Shown one piece after another: positions 52,386 through 61,837 of a stretch of DNA of 64,000 nucleotides. A program made the translations under genes and the position numbers. The number at the start of each line of letters is the position of its first letter. Within the stretch, counting starts at the first letter, position 1. Under the pieces are notes generated by a model that did no database searches, was not told where the DNA came from, and saw nothing but the letters and a program-made list of their open reading frames with translations. The stretch is from UBA1847 sp942492205 (GTDB lineage: Bacteria > Pseudomonadota > Gammaproteobacteria > Steroidobacterales > Woeseiaceae): NCBI GenBank assembly GCA_942492205.1, contig CALODT010000001.1, forward strand, positions 372,001-436,000, in the 5' to 3' direction.

Positions 52386-53281
52386 GACGCCGCTTCCTCA
52401 TCGCGGGCCTGGTAGCGTTGCAGCAGTACGATCGGTACGACCAGCAGCAGCAACAGTACAATGGCGACAGCGGAAGCCAGCGGCCAGTCGCGGTTGACAA
52501 AGAACTCATCGAACAGAACGCGGCCGATCAGCAGAGACTCGGGCCCGCCGAGCAGGTAGGGAATGACGTATTCGCCCATGGCCGGTATGAACACCAGCAG
52601 ACAGCCTGCAATAACGCCTGGTCGCGCAAGCGGCCAGGTGACATCCCAGAAAGCGCGGGTACGTGAGGCGCCGAGATCTTGCGCAGCCTCGACGAGGTCC
52701 AGGTCCATGCGCTCCAGCGTGGCGTACAGCGGCAGGATCATGAACGGCAGGTACGAATAGGCGAGGCCGACAAAGATCGCGAAGTCGGTATACATGAGCT
52801 GTATCGGCTGCTCGATCAGTCCTGCCCACATCAGCAGATTGTTGATCACGCCATAATTGTTCATCAGACCCATCCATGCGTACACGCGCAGCAGGAACGA
52901 GATCCAGAACGGCAAGACGATCAGCAACAGCAGCAGGCTTCGGGTCGTCGGCGCCGAGCGTGCAATGCCGTATGCCATCGGGAAGCCGAGCGCGAGGCAC
53001 AGCAGGGTTGCCGCACCTGCCATCAGCATGGACCGAAAGTACGTTATCGCGTACAGCTTGTCGGTCAGGAGAAAACGGAAGTTATCGGCGGAAACGGACA
53101 GGTTTCCGCTGGCATCAAAACTGGGCGTGAACGGCGGCTGCGCGATAACCGGATCGGCAAGACTGATCTTCAGGATAATCGCGAACGGCGCGAGGAAGAA
53201 CACAAGCAACCAGAGATACGGTATCGCGACGGCGATGCGTCGCCAAAGCAGGTCCCGATTCATTGCAGGGTTGCTCGACAT
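52382..53281 (-). CDS. potB: ABC transporter permease, PotB type
   Basis: A 299-residue permease with six hydrophobic segments. It has the PotB pattern near the N-terminus (AIPYLWLLVFFLAPFAIILKIS) and the EAA loop VEAAQDLGASRTRAFWDVTWPL. It is the partner of the downstream PotC. The ATG at 53281 follows five bases after the potA stop; a second ATG at 53263 would remove six residues. The upstream frame is not protein-like. Confidence 0.92.
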   Translation of the reverse strand: MSSNPAMNRDLLWRRIAVAIPYLWLLVFFLAPFAIILKISLADPVIAQPPFTPSFDASGNLSVSADNFRFLLTDKLYAITYFRSMLMAGAATLLCLALGFPMAYGIARSAPTTRSLLLLLIVLPFWISFLLRVYAWMGLMNNYGVINNLLMWAGLIEQPIQLMYTDFAIFVGLAYSYLPFMILPLYATLERMDLDLVEAAQDLGASRTRAFWDVTWPLARPGVIAGCLLVFIPAMGEYVIPYLLGGPESLLIGRVLFDEFFVNRDWPLASAVAIVLLLLLVVPIVLLQRYQARDEEAAS

Positions 53282-53286
53282 TGCGG

Positions 53287-54378
53287 CTAGTCCGGCAGGA
53301 CGACGACGCTGCGCGGTCGCCACGAGATCCAGACGTCGTCCTCCCACTCAAGAAAGCGGGTGGCCGCCCGGCGCCGGTTTTGCGAACTGACAAGTACTAC
53401 CTTGTCGTTCGCAAGTTTGATGCGGTACAGCGAGAGATTGCCGAGATAGCCAAGGTCATGGACGACCCCCTGTACCCTGGTATCTTCCGTATTGTCGGGT
53501 TCGCTTTTGCCGACAAAGATTTTCTCCGGTCGAATCGCGACGCAGACCTTCTGACCGACTTCGATGTCGTGCTCGCCAAGCGCAGTGAGCACCGTGCCTG
53601 CTTCCTCCGAGTCGATGGAAATCGATTCGTCATTGACCTCCAGCACCGTCCCAGCGAAGGTATTGATCGTGCCGATAAAGTCGGCCACGAACCTGCTTTG
53701 CGGATACTCGTAAATCTCCAACGGCGAGCCAATTTGCAGGAAGCGCCCTTTTTCCATGACGGCGATGCGCGTCGATAGTGTCATCGCCTCCTCCTGGTCG
53801 TGCGTAACGACAACGAAGGTGATGCCCAACTCGTCCTGGATGTTCATCAGCTCGAACTGCGTACGTTCCCTCAGCTTCTTGTCCAGCGCCGCCAGCGGTT
53901 CATCGAGCAACAGGACTTTGGGCCGCTTGATCAACGCACGAGCTAATGCAACGCGCTGCCGCTGGCCGCCCGACAGCTGATCGGGCTTGCGGCGACGAAA
54001 GTCGCCGAGCTGTACAAGCTCCAGCGCCTCATCCACGCGCTTGTTGATCTCGCTCTTGCCAACGCCATCCTTTTGCAGCCCGTAGGCCACGTTCTTCTCC
54101 ACCGACATGTGAGGAAAGATCGCGTAAGACTGAAACATCATGTTGACCGGTCGGTCATAGGGCGGCTGGCTGGTAACGTCAACGCCATCAATCTCAATGC
54201 TGCCGCGGGTTGGGATCTCAAAGCCGGCGAGCATTCGCAATAGCGTTGTCTTGCCGCAGCCCGAACCGCCCAGTATTGAAAACAGTTCGCCCTTTGCTAT
54301 GTCGAGATCGACGTTGTCAACCGCAACGAAATCGCCGAACAACTTGCTGACGCCCCGTATACGAATGAAGTCCTTCAC
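53287..54378 (-). CDS. potA: ABC transporter ATP-binding protein, PotA type
   Basis: A 363-residue ATPase. Walker A GGSGCGKTT (about residues 37-45), Q loop FQSYAIFPHMSV, signature LSGGQRQRVALARAL, Walker B VLLLDEPLAALD, H loop VVVTHDQEEAMTLS. The C-terminal 120 residues form a TOBE regulatory domain (VCVAIRPEKIFVG). It energises PotB/PotC. The start overlaps the binding-protein stop (ATGA). Confidence 0.95.
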   Translation of the reverse strand: MKDFIRIRGVSKLFGDFVAVDNVDLDIAKGELFSILGGSGCGKTTLLRMLAGFEIPTRGSIEIDGVDVTSQPPYDRPVNMMFQSYAIFPHMSVEKNVAYGLQKDGVGKSEINKRVDEALELVQLGDFRRRKPDQLSGGQRQRVALARALIKRPKVLLLDEPLAALDKKLRERTQFELMNIQDELGITFVVVTHDQEEAMTLSTRIAVMEKGRFLQIGSPLEIYEYPQSRFVADFIGTINTFAGTVLEVNDESISIDSEEAGTVLTALGEHDIEVGQKVCVAIRPEKIFVGKSEPDNTEDTRVQGVVHDLGYLGNLSLYRIKLANDKVVLVSSQNRRRAATRFLEWEDDVWISWRPRSVVVLPD

Positions 54379-55490
54379 AGGCCGCTTTTGACGCGCGCGA
54401 ACGCACGGGTTCTCGGGCGTTCGCGTTTCGGATCGGCAGACAGGATGGGATACAGGCGCTGCCAGGTTTGTTCGTCGGGAAAGATGGATGGGTTGTTGAT
54501 GATTTCGGGCTTGATGAACTCCCAGGACGCGCTATTGGCGTTGGCGTAGAATATCGTGTTCGCAATATCTGCGGCGACGTCTGCCCGCATCAGGTAGTCG
54601 AGAAATTTGTAAGCGTTGTCCTTGTGCGGTGCATCGCTCGGTATGTACAAGCCGTCGACCCACAGCCCCGAGCCCTCCTTCGGCACCGTGTACCGCAGCT
54701 CGATGTCGATACCGGCCTCCTCGGCACGGGTGGACGCTTGCGCGAAATCGCCCGACCAGCTCATCGCGACGCACACTTCCTTGTTGGGCAGATCGGAAAT
54801 CATCTTTTGATTACTGAAGTAGCGAATGTAGGGCCGCACCAGTTTCAGCTGCGCTTCGGCTGCCGCAAGACTCTCGTCGTCCACGGCGCTCGGATCGAGT
54901 CCGAGGTAAGCGAGCACCATCGGGAACAGGTCGGTGGGCCCGTCAAGCAGGCTTACGCCGCAGTCGGCGAGCCTGGAGACGACGTCCGGGTCGAATAACA
55001 CATCGCCGCTGTCCATCGGGTGGTTGGGCAGTCGTTCACGGACCATGCTGACGTTCCATGCGTACCCGGTCGTGCCCCAGTGATAGGGCAGCTGGTAGCC
55101 CTTGACTTCGGGATACACGTCAATGCTGGCAAGCACTTCCGCGTCGAGGTTGCCGAGGTTCTCCAGACGTGTCTTGTCGAGCTTTTCGAAGACGCCGATC
55201 GGCGCAAGCCGTGAGGAAAACTGGTTGCTGTGGACAACGACATCGTAGCCGCTGTTTCCAGCCAGCAGCTTGACGTCGACAACCTCGGAAGAATCGTAAA
55301 TATCGTAGTTGACCTTGATGCCGTATTCGGTTTCGAATCGCTGTAACGTGTCGGGTGCGACATAGTCGGCCCAATTATAAACATTGACGACGTTCCGGCC
55401 GGCGCTGCTGTCATCGGAGTCGCCTGAGCAGGCGCCAAGCAAAAGGAGAGCTAGTAAGAGGGTAGTGCCGCTCGTCGCTCTCTCAGTCAC
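54375..55490 (-). CDS. potD: PotD/PotF-type substrate-binding lipoprotein
   Basis: A 371-residue periplasmic binding protein attached by a lipid (lipobox LLLGAC, Cys21). It shows the PotD family start NVYNWADYVAPDTLQRFETEYGI and YDVVVHSNQFSSRL, GTTGYAWN, KEGSGLWVDGLYIPSDAPH and the C-terminal ANSASWEFIKPEI. Homologues bind putrescine, spermidine and also betaines or other amines, so the substrate should be treated as open; the catabolic genes around suggest an N-methylated compound. It starts with GTG overlapping the dehydrogenase stop (GTGA). Confidence 0.92.
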   Translation of the reverse strand: MTERATSGTTLLLALLLLGACSGDSDDSSAGRNVVNVYNWADYVAPDTLQRFETEYGIKVNYDIYDSSEVVDVKLLAGNSGYDVVVHSNQFSSRLAPIGVFEKLDKTRLENLGNLDAEVLASIDVYPEVKGYQLPYHWGTTGYAWNVSMVRERLPNHPMDSGDVLFDPDVVSRLADCGVSLLDGPTDLFPMVLAYLGLDPSAVDDESLAAAEAQLKLVRPYIRYFSNQKMISDLPNKEVCVAMSWSGDFAQASTRAEEAGIDIELRYTVPKEGSGLWVDGLYIPSDAPHKDNAYKFLDYLMRADVAADIANTIFYANANSASWEFIKPEIINNPSIFPDEQTWQRLYPILSADPKRERPRTRAFARVKSGL

Positions 55491-56647
55491 ATTCCATCCA
55501 GGCCGCGTTTCAGAAGGGATCGGGCGATTATAAGCCTTTGAATCTCACTTGTGCCCTCCCAGATTCGATCGACGCGTAGTTCGCGGAAGAACCGCTCCGC
55601 CACATTTTCACGCATATAGCCCCGACCACCGAAGATCTGCACCGCCCGGTCTGCCACGCGATTTGCCATCTCGGAAACATACAGCTTCACCATCGAGCAA
55701 CGGCTGTGCTGCGCTTTCAGGTCTTCGCCGCGATCGGCCGCGCGCGCAGCGTCATACGTCATGAGGCGCGCGGCATACAGCTCGGTCACGCTGTCGGCCA
55801 GCATGAACTGGATGGCCTGCTTCTCACTGAGTGGCGCGCCGTCCACCATGCGCTCATTCGCAAATGCCAGGGCCTCCTCAATCAACCTTGCCGCAGCACC
55901 GCAGCTACGCGCACCGATCATCAGCCGCTCATGTCGAAACCAGCTGTGTGTAAAGGCCATACCGTCGCCTGGCCGGCCGACCCGTTGAGCCGCGGGCACG
56001 CGAACATTGCTAAAGCGATAGGTCGGATGGTGGGACGCGTAAGTGTGGCTGAACCTGGGGTTCGCAATCATCTCGATGCCATCACTGCCCTGGTCGACCA
56101 GGAACAGGGCCTCGTCATCTTCGTCCGGCAGGCGCGCCTGGAACCAGAAGAAGCTCGCAAGGTTGGCGCTCGTCACGTACCACTTCTCGCCGTTTAGCAG
56201 GTAATCGTTGCCGTCGCGCGTAGCGGTGGCCTCCAGCCCCGAAATGTCAGAACCGGGTCCGGCCTCCGTAATCGCGTAGCAGTCTTTGAGCGCGCCCTGC
56301 ACCATGGGCAAAATGTACTTCTCAAGCTGCTGCTCGGAGCAGGCCTCGAACATCCACGACTGCGCTTCCGGGAAACACCATGACAACGCATTGGTTACCC
56401 GGCCGAGCTGCTCCCATATAGCGGCCTGGCATTCCATCGGCAATTCCAGGCCCCCGTGGCTCTTCGGTACGTCGATCGCAGTGAATCCGAGTTCGATTGC
56501 CCGTTGCTTGTTGCGTCGCGTCAGTTCGTCCGGGAGCACACCATCGTTCAGCTCGGCTTCGACTTCGTGCGGTTGCAGGTAATTGTCTGCGTAGTCGCGC
56601 GCGATGGTTTGCCAGGCGAGGGCGTCTTTGCTGAGCTTTATGTGCAT
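55487..56647 (-). CDS. Acyl-CoA dehydrogenase family protein
   Basis: A 386-residue FAD enzyme. CYAITEAGPGSDISGLEATA is the FAD/substrate signature, GEKWYVTSA follows, and the catalytic Glu is in RIWEGTSEIQRLIIARSLL. It would introduce a double bond into an acyl-CoA. Placement as the first gene of the operon with PotABCD is unusual and implies that the imported compound is processed as a CoA thioester, as in carnitine or DMSP-like routes. The regulator gene is seven bases upstream on the same strand. Confidence 0.93.
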   Translation of the reverse strand: MHIKLSKDALAWQTIARDYADNYLQPHEVEAELNDGVLPDELTRRNKQRAIELGFTAIDVPKSHGGLELPMECQAAIWEQLGRVTNALSWCFPEAQSWMFEACSEQQLEKYILPMVQGALKDCYAITEAGPGSDISGLEATATRDGNDYLLNGEKWYVTSANLASFFWFQARLPDEDDEALFLVDQGSDGIEMIANPRFSHTYASHHPTYRFSNVRVPAAQRVGRPGDGMAFTHSWFRHERLMIGARSCGAAARLIEEALAFANERMVDGAPLSEKQAIQFMLADSVTELYAARLMTYDAARAADRGEDLKAQHSRCSMVKLYVSEMANRVADRAVQIFGGRGYMRENVAERFFRELRVDRIWEGTSEIQRLIIARSLLKRGLDGM

Positions 56648-56654
56648 CAGGATC

Positions 56655-57284
56655 TCACTGCGAAAAGTGTTTCGGGAAGATGATAGACAGGTACTCCATC
56701 AAGGTGTCCATTGCTTTGTGTCGGTCAAAGCTCGCCGGGCTGATGAGGCATGATAGCCACAGGCCGTTGGTCATCGAGGTAAGGATCATCGCGACGGCTT
56801 CGGCAGTTACCCCGCCGTATTTGCCTTCCTCGATAATCTCCCGGGCCAGGCACTCGATCGTGTCGTCGTAATACTGGTCGCGCTCATCGCAGATCTTTCG
56901 ATACGCCGGCCGCGACTGGACTTCGCCCCAGAACGCAAACCAGACGGCAACCTTGCGGCGGTCGCAGATTGAGGGGCGCAGATCGAGTTCGATCAGGGCG
57001 CGGAGTTTATCCGCCGGGCCGGGCCCCGATTTCTCGTAGGCTTTGACAAACTGCGCTTTGTATTCATCGGCCAGGTAGCGAAGCGTCTCGTTCAGCAGGT
57101 TTTCCTTGCTCTCGAAATGCAGATTGACGATGCCCTGGGACAGGCCGGCCTCGCTGGCGACGTCGCCCAGTGTCGTGCTGCTCATGCCGCGCCGGGCGAT
57201 ACATTTCATCGTCGCGTCAATGAGTTGCTGGCGCCGCAGCTCACGTTTTGCGGTTCTTTGCGTTTTCTTGACGGTGGCTACCAT
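56655..57284 (-). CDS. TetR/BetI-like transcriptional regulator
   Basis: A 209-residue repressor. The helix-turn-helix is in TLGDVASEAGLSQGIVNLHFESKENLL (about residues 35-61); the ligand-binding part shows WFAFWGEVQSRPAYRKICDERDQYY, which matches BetI-type regulators. BetI responds to choline. It lies between the catabolic and transport arms and next to a palindrome at 57307-57324, so it likely represses both. The ATG at 57284 is used; upstream sequence in the frame is the antisense of the aminotransferase gene. Confidence 0.9.
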   Translation of the reverse strand: MVATVKKTQRTAKRELRRQQLIDATMKCIARRGMSSTTLGDVASEAGLSQGIVNLHFESKENLLNETLRYLADEYKAQFVKAYEKSGPGPADKLRALIELDLRPSICDRRKVAVWFAFWGEVQSRPAYRKICDERDQYYDDTIECLAREIIEEGKYGGVTAEAVAMILTSMTNGLWLSCLISPASFDRHKAMDTLMEYLSIIFPKHFSQ

Positions 57285-57306
57285 CCGTTGATCATGCCAT
57301 AATATG

Positions 57307-57324
57307 AATGAATACTCATTCATT
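57307..57324. promoter_or_regulatory. Palindromic operator for the TetR/BetI-like regulator
   Basis: AATGAAT-ACTC-ATTCATT, a perfect seven-base inverted repeat in the 53-base gap between the divergent regulator and aminotransferase genes. It has the TGAAT/ATTCA style of several TetR-family operators. It ends six bases before a GGAGG ribosome-binding site and would block both promoters when bound. Confidence 0.75.
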
Positions 57325-57337
57325 TTTGGAGGCGCGC

Positions 57338-58675
57338 ATGCGCAGCCTGGCGAGATCGAACCAACACTTCCGGCAAGCGGTGCAGAAACTCCCGCTGGGC
57401 GTTTCGTCGAACTTCCGCTACTGGGGAGACGACAACACGATCTACGTGAAGCGTGGCAAGGGCGCGCGCGTCTGGGATATCGACGACAACGAATACATCG
57501 ACTATCGACTCGCCTATGGGCCGGTGATTCTGGGTTACGCCGATGCGCGCATTGACGATGCGGCAAAGGCAGGCATGGAGGTCGGTGGCGTGTTCGCGCT
57601 ATCGACAGAGCTCGAATACGACGTTGCCTGCCGCATCAGCAAGATGGTGCCGTCCGCCGAGCTGGTTCGATTCTCGAACTCGGGGACCGAGGCGGTGATG
57701 GCTGCATTGCGTATCGCGCGTTCGTTTACCGGTAAAGACGGGCACATCGTCATGGAAGGCGGCTATCACGGCGTATTCAGTGAGGTGATGTGGTACTCCG
57801 AGGTGGAAGAATGGGTGCCGAGTGACGGTAAGCCGGATCTGCTGCCTTACGGCGACGGCGTGCCCGCTATTACCAAGCGCCTGTTCCACCCGGTACCGCT
57901 GAATGACGCGAACGCACTGGAAGACCTGCTGAAGAAGAAGCATGAGCAGATCGGCGCGTTCCTGATCGAGCCGATCATGGGCAACTGCTGCGCCATTAGC
58001 GCTCGAGCGCAGTACATGAAGGACGTGCGCGAGATCTGCGATCGTTACAACGTCCTGTTGATCGTCGACGAGGTCAAGACAGGATTTCGAGTCGCGAAAG
58101 GCGGCGTCCAGGAACTCTTCGGAATCAGCGCAGATATTTGTACTTTTGCCAAAGCGATCGCGAACGGTTATCCCATTTCTGTGGTCGCCGGGCGCGAGGA
58201 TATTATGCGCCATGTTGGCGATGGCGTCGTTCACGGTGGCACGTTCACCGGCCATTCCGTGTCACTGGCAGCGGCTGCGAAGACACTCGAGATTCTTGAT
58301 GAGACAACCGCGCTGGCGGACATCGAGAGCTACGGCAGGAAACTGCAGGAGGGCCTGGGCCGTATTTTCAGAAAGCGCGGCATCGTGCACAGCTTCACCG
58401 GTCACCCTGCGCTCATGGGTCTGTTTTTCTCGGAGCAAGCCCCGAGCAATTATCGCGAGTGGGTACATTCGGACTATGCGTTTTACGATACGCTGGCGCC
58501 CGAGCTGCACGAACAGGGCATCCTCGTGGAGCCGGACTCGCGAGAGCCCTGGTTTCTCTGCGAATCGCACAATGTGGGGTGTCTCGATGAAACACTGGAC
58601 AAAGTGGAACGCGCAGTAGACATTACCCTCACAAAAATCGAAAAAGAATCCCCAGCGACGAGCTCCAAACAATGA
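57338..58675 (+). CDS. Class III PLP aminotransferase (GSA-aminomutase-like)
   Basis: A 445-residue fold-type I enzyme. Substrate and PLP contacts: NSGTEAVMAALRIAR, GGYHGVFSEVMWY, IVDEVKTGFRVAKGG with the PLP-binding Asp, and Lys272 in TFAKAIANGYPI. It resembles glutamate-1-semialdehyde aminomutase and omega-amino-acid transaminases but is clearly not HemL by context. It would deaminate an amine or beta-amino acid of the pathway. The ATG at 57338 has GGAGG five bases upstream; an earlier ATG at 57308 lies inside the operator. It overlaps the next gene by four bases. Confidence 0.93.
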   Translation: MRSLARSNQHFRQAVQKLPLGVSSNFRYWGDDNTIYVKRGKGARVWDIDDNEYIDYRLAYGPVILGYADARIDDAAKAGMEVGGVFALSTELEYDVACRISKMVPSAELVRFSNSGTEAVMAALRIARSFTGKDGHIVMEGGYHGVFSEVMWYSEVEEWVPSDGKPDLLPYGDGVPAITKRLFHPVPLNDANALEDLLKKKHEQIGAFLIEPIMGNCCAISARAQYMKDVREICDRYNVLLIVDEVKTGFRVAKGGVQELFGISADICTFAKAIANGYPISVVAGREDIMRHVGDGVVHGGTFTGHSVSLAAAAKTLEILDETTALADIESYGRKLQEGLGRIFRKRGIVHSFTGHPALMGLFFSEQAPSNYREWVHSDYAFYDTLAPELHEQGILVEPDSREPWFLCESHNVGCLDETLDKVERAVDITLTKIEKESPATSSKQ

Positions 58676-60288
58676 AGAAATATGACGCGATTGTCGTCGG
58701 CGCCGGGCACAACGGCCTGACAACCGCCGCTTTCCTGGCCAAGGCCGGCCTGGATGTCGTTTGTGTCGAAAAAAACGATTACATCGGCGGCGCAGCGGTT
58801 AGCCGAAACCTGTACGAGGATTTCTGGTACTCGAACTGCTCGTACGTTTGCAGCCTGCTGCGCCCGGAGATCTACCGGTCACTCGAACTGCACAAGCATG
58901 GCCTGCAGGTAACGCCTTACGGTGGCTCAGTGACCTTCATGGAAAACGGCGACTACTACGGCTCCTACCACGATGCCGAGGTCGCGCACCGCGAAATGGC
59001 GCGTTTCTCTCGCCGCGACGCCGACGCCTACAAGACCTACTCTGCCGATACCATGCGGCAATGCCGCTTCATTCGCGACTTCCTGCTCAGCACGGCGCCC
59101 GACCCGACCTCGTTCAGGCCAAAAGACATCAAGGAGCTCATTCGCATCGGCGGCAAGTTCCTTGATATGGGCGAGGACCGCATGTACGAGACGATCCGCT
59201 TCTGGACGATGAGCGTCGCCGAGTACCTCGACGAATACTTCGAGACCGACGTTATCAAGGCAGCATTTTCGGGCAGCGGCATCATCGGTACAGCACTGGG
59301 CATCCACTCGCCGGGCACTGCCTATGTGTTATTGCATCACTACATGGGCGAGGTCGACGGCAACGTCGGCTCCTGGGGGTTTGCTCGCGGCGGCATGGGG
59401 GCCGTGTCGAATTCGATTGCCGGTGCGTTCAAGGCGGCGGGTGGCGAGCTTAGAACGGAATCCGGCGTCGACAAGTTCATCGTGAAGAACGGCAAGGTGA
59501 CTGGTATCGGCCTCGACAATGGCGACGAACTGAACGCCGATGTTGTCGTTTCTGCCATGGACGTGAAGCGTACGTTCCTGACCTGCATGGACGAGGGCGA
59601 CCTGAATCCCAAGTTCCGCAACCGCATCGAGAACTTCAAGATTCGCGGTTCGTCCGGCAAATTGAATATTGCGCTGGACGGGCTGCCAACGTTTCCGGCC
59701 CTGCCGGAGGGTAGCTCGCTGTATTACAGCGACATGCACTTCATCGATTCCATGGAACGCATGGAACGCGCCTACGACGACTGGAAGGAAGGTACCTGGT
59801 CGAAGGACCCCTACGTGGACATGCTCATTCCGACCCTCAACGACCCGACGATGGCGCCGCCCGGAAAGCACTTCATGAGTTGCTTCGTGCAGTACTGCCC
59901 GCACCAGGTCGAGGGGCGCGCCTGGAAGAGTGAGGAGAAGGACGCGTTTGCGAAGAGCGTCATCGACCAGATCGGCAACTACAGCCCCGACTTCAAGGAT
60001 CTGATCCTGCACGTCGAGGTTCGCACACCGGAAGACATCGAACGCGAAATCGGCATCACCGAAGGCAATATCTTCCACGGCGAGCTGACCATGGACCAGT
60101 TGCTTTTTAACCGTCCTGTGCCGGGCTACGCGCAATATCGCAGTCCGATCGATGGTCTTTATATGTGCGGTTCGAGCACCCACCCGGGCGGCGGCGTCAT
60201 GGCAGCGCCCGGTGCCAACGCGGCACGGGAGATCCTCTCCGACCTGCGACGGCCGAACACGGTACCGGAGAACTTCGGCGATGACTAA
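58672..60288 (+). CDS. FAD-dependent oxidoreductase, PYROXD2/phytoene-desaturase-like (first of two)
   Basis: A 538-residue flavoprotein. FAD-binding motif YDAIVVGAGHNGLTTAAFLAKAG with the acidic residue in VVCVEKND and GGAAVSRN; the C-terminal FAD contact is DGLYMCGSSTHPGGGVMAAPGANAA. The architecture is that of carotenoid desaturases and amine oxidases, but no carotenoid genes are near, and an amine-oxidising role fits the locus better. ATGA overlap with the aminotransferase gene. Confidence 0.9.
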   Translation: MKKYDAIVVGAGHNGLTTAAFLAKAGLDVVCVEKNDYIGGAAVSRNLYEDFWYSNCSYVCSLLRPEIYRSLELHKHGLQVTPYGGSVTFMENGDYYGSYHDAEVAHREMARFSRRDADAYKTYSADTMRQCRFIRDFLLSTAPDPTSFRPKDIKELIRIGGKFLDMGEDRMYETIRFWTMSVAEYLDEYFETDVIKAAFSGSGIIGTALGIHSPGTAYVLLHHYMGEVDGNVGSWGFARGGMGAVSNSIAGAFKAAGGELRTESGVDKFIVKNGKVTGIGLDNGDELNADVVVSAMDVKRTFLTCMDEGDLNPKFRNRIENFKIRGSSGKLNIALDGLPTFPALPEGSSLYYSDMHFIDSMERMERAYDDWKEGTWSKDPYVDMLIPTLNDPTMAPPGKHFMSCFVQYCPHQVEGRAWKSEEKDAFAKSVIDQIGNYSPDFKDLILHVEVRTPEDIEREIGITEGNIFHGELTMDQLLFNRPVPGYAQYRSPIDGLYMCGSSTHPGGGVMAAPGANAAREILSDLRRPNTVPENFGDD

Positions 60289-61837
60289 GAATACGGGCGA
60301 CAGGTACGACGCGATCGTCGTAGGGGCCGGCCACAATGGGCTGGTATGTGCCGCGCTGCTCGCCAAAGCGGGTAAAAGCGTACTGGTCCTCGAGGCGAAT
60401 GAGCAGGTTGGCGGCGCTGCGGTAACGCGCGAATTTGCCAACGGCTACTCGGTGTCCGCGTGCGCGCACCTGCTCTATCAACTGCAGCCGGAAGTGCGCA
60501 AGGAGTTGAAGCTCGCCCCCGAGCTGTCCAGCGAAGACATGCTGACGATTGCACTGGCCGAAGATGGCGAGCATGTCAGGTTGGCAGCCGATTCGGTGGC
60601 CGGCGTGTCCGACAAGGATGCTTCGAACTACGCCGAGTTCCGCCGCCGCATGACACGGTTTTCGGATCTTCTGCGCAAGTACCTCAACAAAGCGCCACCG
60701 CGGCTTGGCACGAAGACTTTCAAGGACCTGCTGACGCTTGGACAGCTGGGCTTTGATATCCGCCGAATGGGCAAGGAAGACATGCGTGAATTCCTGCGGC
60801 TGATCGGCATGAACATTTACGACGAGCTGGACGAGCGGTTTGAGAACCCCCTTCTAAAGGGCGCGATAAGCCTCGACGCGGTGCTCGGTACTCATCTGGG
60901 ACCGCGCTCGCCAAACACGATCATGACCTACCTGTACCGCCTCGCCGGCGATCATGGGCGTGCCGCAACGCCGAAGGGGGGCATGGGATCGGTCAGCGAG
61001 GAACTCGCGCACGCAGCGAGAACCGCAGGCGCCACGATACGCACGAATATGCCAGTGCAACGCATTATCGTCGAGAATGGCCGAGTAACCGGGGTCGAAA
61101 CCTCGGACGGCACGCGCTTCGACAGTTACAAAGTTGTCTCCAATGCGGACCCGAAGCGCACGATTCTGGAACTGGTCGGAGCAAAACACGTTGAAACGGG
61201 TTTCGCACAACGCATCAATCGTCTGCGAGCAAAGGGCAACGCGGCGAAAGTGCACCTGGCTCTCGACGGTTTGCCGACAATTGCCGGCTTGTCGAAAAAG
61301 GAGTTCGCCGAACGGCTGGTGATCGCACCGGACGAACACTATGTCGAGCGCGCGTTCAATCCGGCAAAATACGGTGAGGCCTCGCCGCAGCCTGTCGTCG
61401 AGATAACGTTCCCAAGCTTCCGCGACGAATCCCTCGCGCCTACCGGCAAGCATGTTCTGTCGGCGGTTGTGCAGTACGCACCCTACGCGTTCAAGGGGGG
61501 ATGGACTGATGCGGCGAAGGACGCGTTCCTCGCGACGGTTGTTAAGACCATTGCGACGTACATGCCGGATATCGAACAGCGCATTACAGCGAGCGAATTG
61601 TTGACGCCCGTTGATATCGAAACTGAATTTCACATCACAGGCGGGCACTGGCATCACGCCGAGCTGACACTTGACCAGTTTCTGTTCGTCCGGCCGGTCA
61701 GTAGCGCAGCGCAGTACCGGATGCCGCTGGACGGCCTGTATCTCTGCGGCGCGGGTGCGCACCCTGGCGGAGGCGTCAGCGGTGCTGCCGGACGCAACGC
61801 GGCGAGAGTCATCCTCGATGGGGAGAAACCAGCATGA
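60281..61837 (+). CDS. FAD-dependent oxidoreductase, PYROXD2/phytoene-desaturase-like (second of two)
   Basis: A 518-residue paralogue of the protein encoded just upstream. FAD motif YDAIVVGAGHNGLVCAALLAKAG, VLVLEANEQVGGAAVTREF, and C-terminal GLYLCGAGAHPGGGVSGAAGRNAAR. The central parts differ (LGPRSPNTIMTYLYRLAG here), so the two may form a heterodimer or act on successive substrates. The ATG at 60281 overlaps the previous stop by eight bases; GGAG lies upstream. The frame continues upstream inside the preceding gene without support. Confidence 0.9.
   Translation: MTKNTGDRYDAIVVGAGHNGLVCAALLAKAGKSVLVLEANEQVGGAAVTREFANGYSVSACAHLLYQLQPEVRKELKLAPELSSEDMLTIALAEDGEHVRLAADSVAGVSDKDASNYAEFRRRMTRFSDLLRKYLNKAPPRLGTKTFKDLLTLGQLGFDIRRMGKEDMREFLRLIGMNIYDELDERFENPLLKGAISLDAVLGTHLGPRSPNTIMTYLYRLAGDHGRAATPKGGMGSVSEELAHAARTAGATIRTNMPVQRIIVENGRVTGVETSDGTRFDSYKVVSNADPKRTILELVGAKHVETGFAQRINRLRAKGNAAKVHLALDGLPTIAGLSKKEFAERLVIAPDEHYVERAFNPAKYGEASPQPVVEITFPSFRDESLAPTGKHVLSAVVQYAPYAFKGGWTDAAKDAFLATVVKTIATYMPDIEQRITASELLTPVDIETEFHITGGHWHHAELTLDQFLFVRPVSSAAQYRMPLDGLYLCGAGAHPGGGVSGAAGRNAARVILDGEKPA

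Noticed and set aside
59329..60441. 370-codon minus-strand frame over the FAD oxidoreductase genes
   Set aside because: Antisense shadow across two well-supported overlapping genes.
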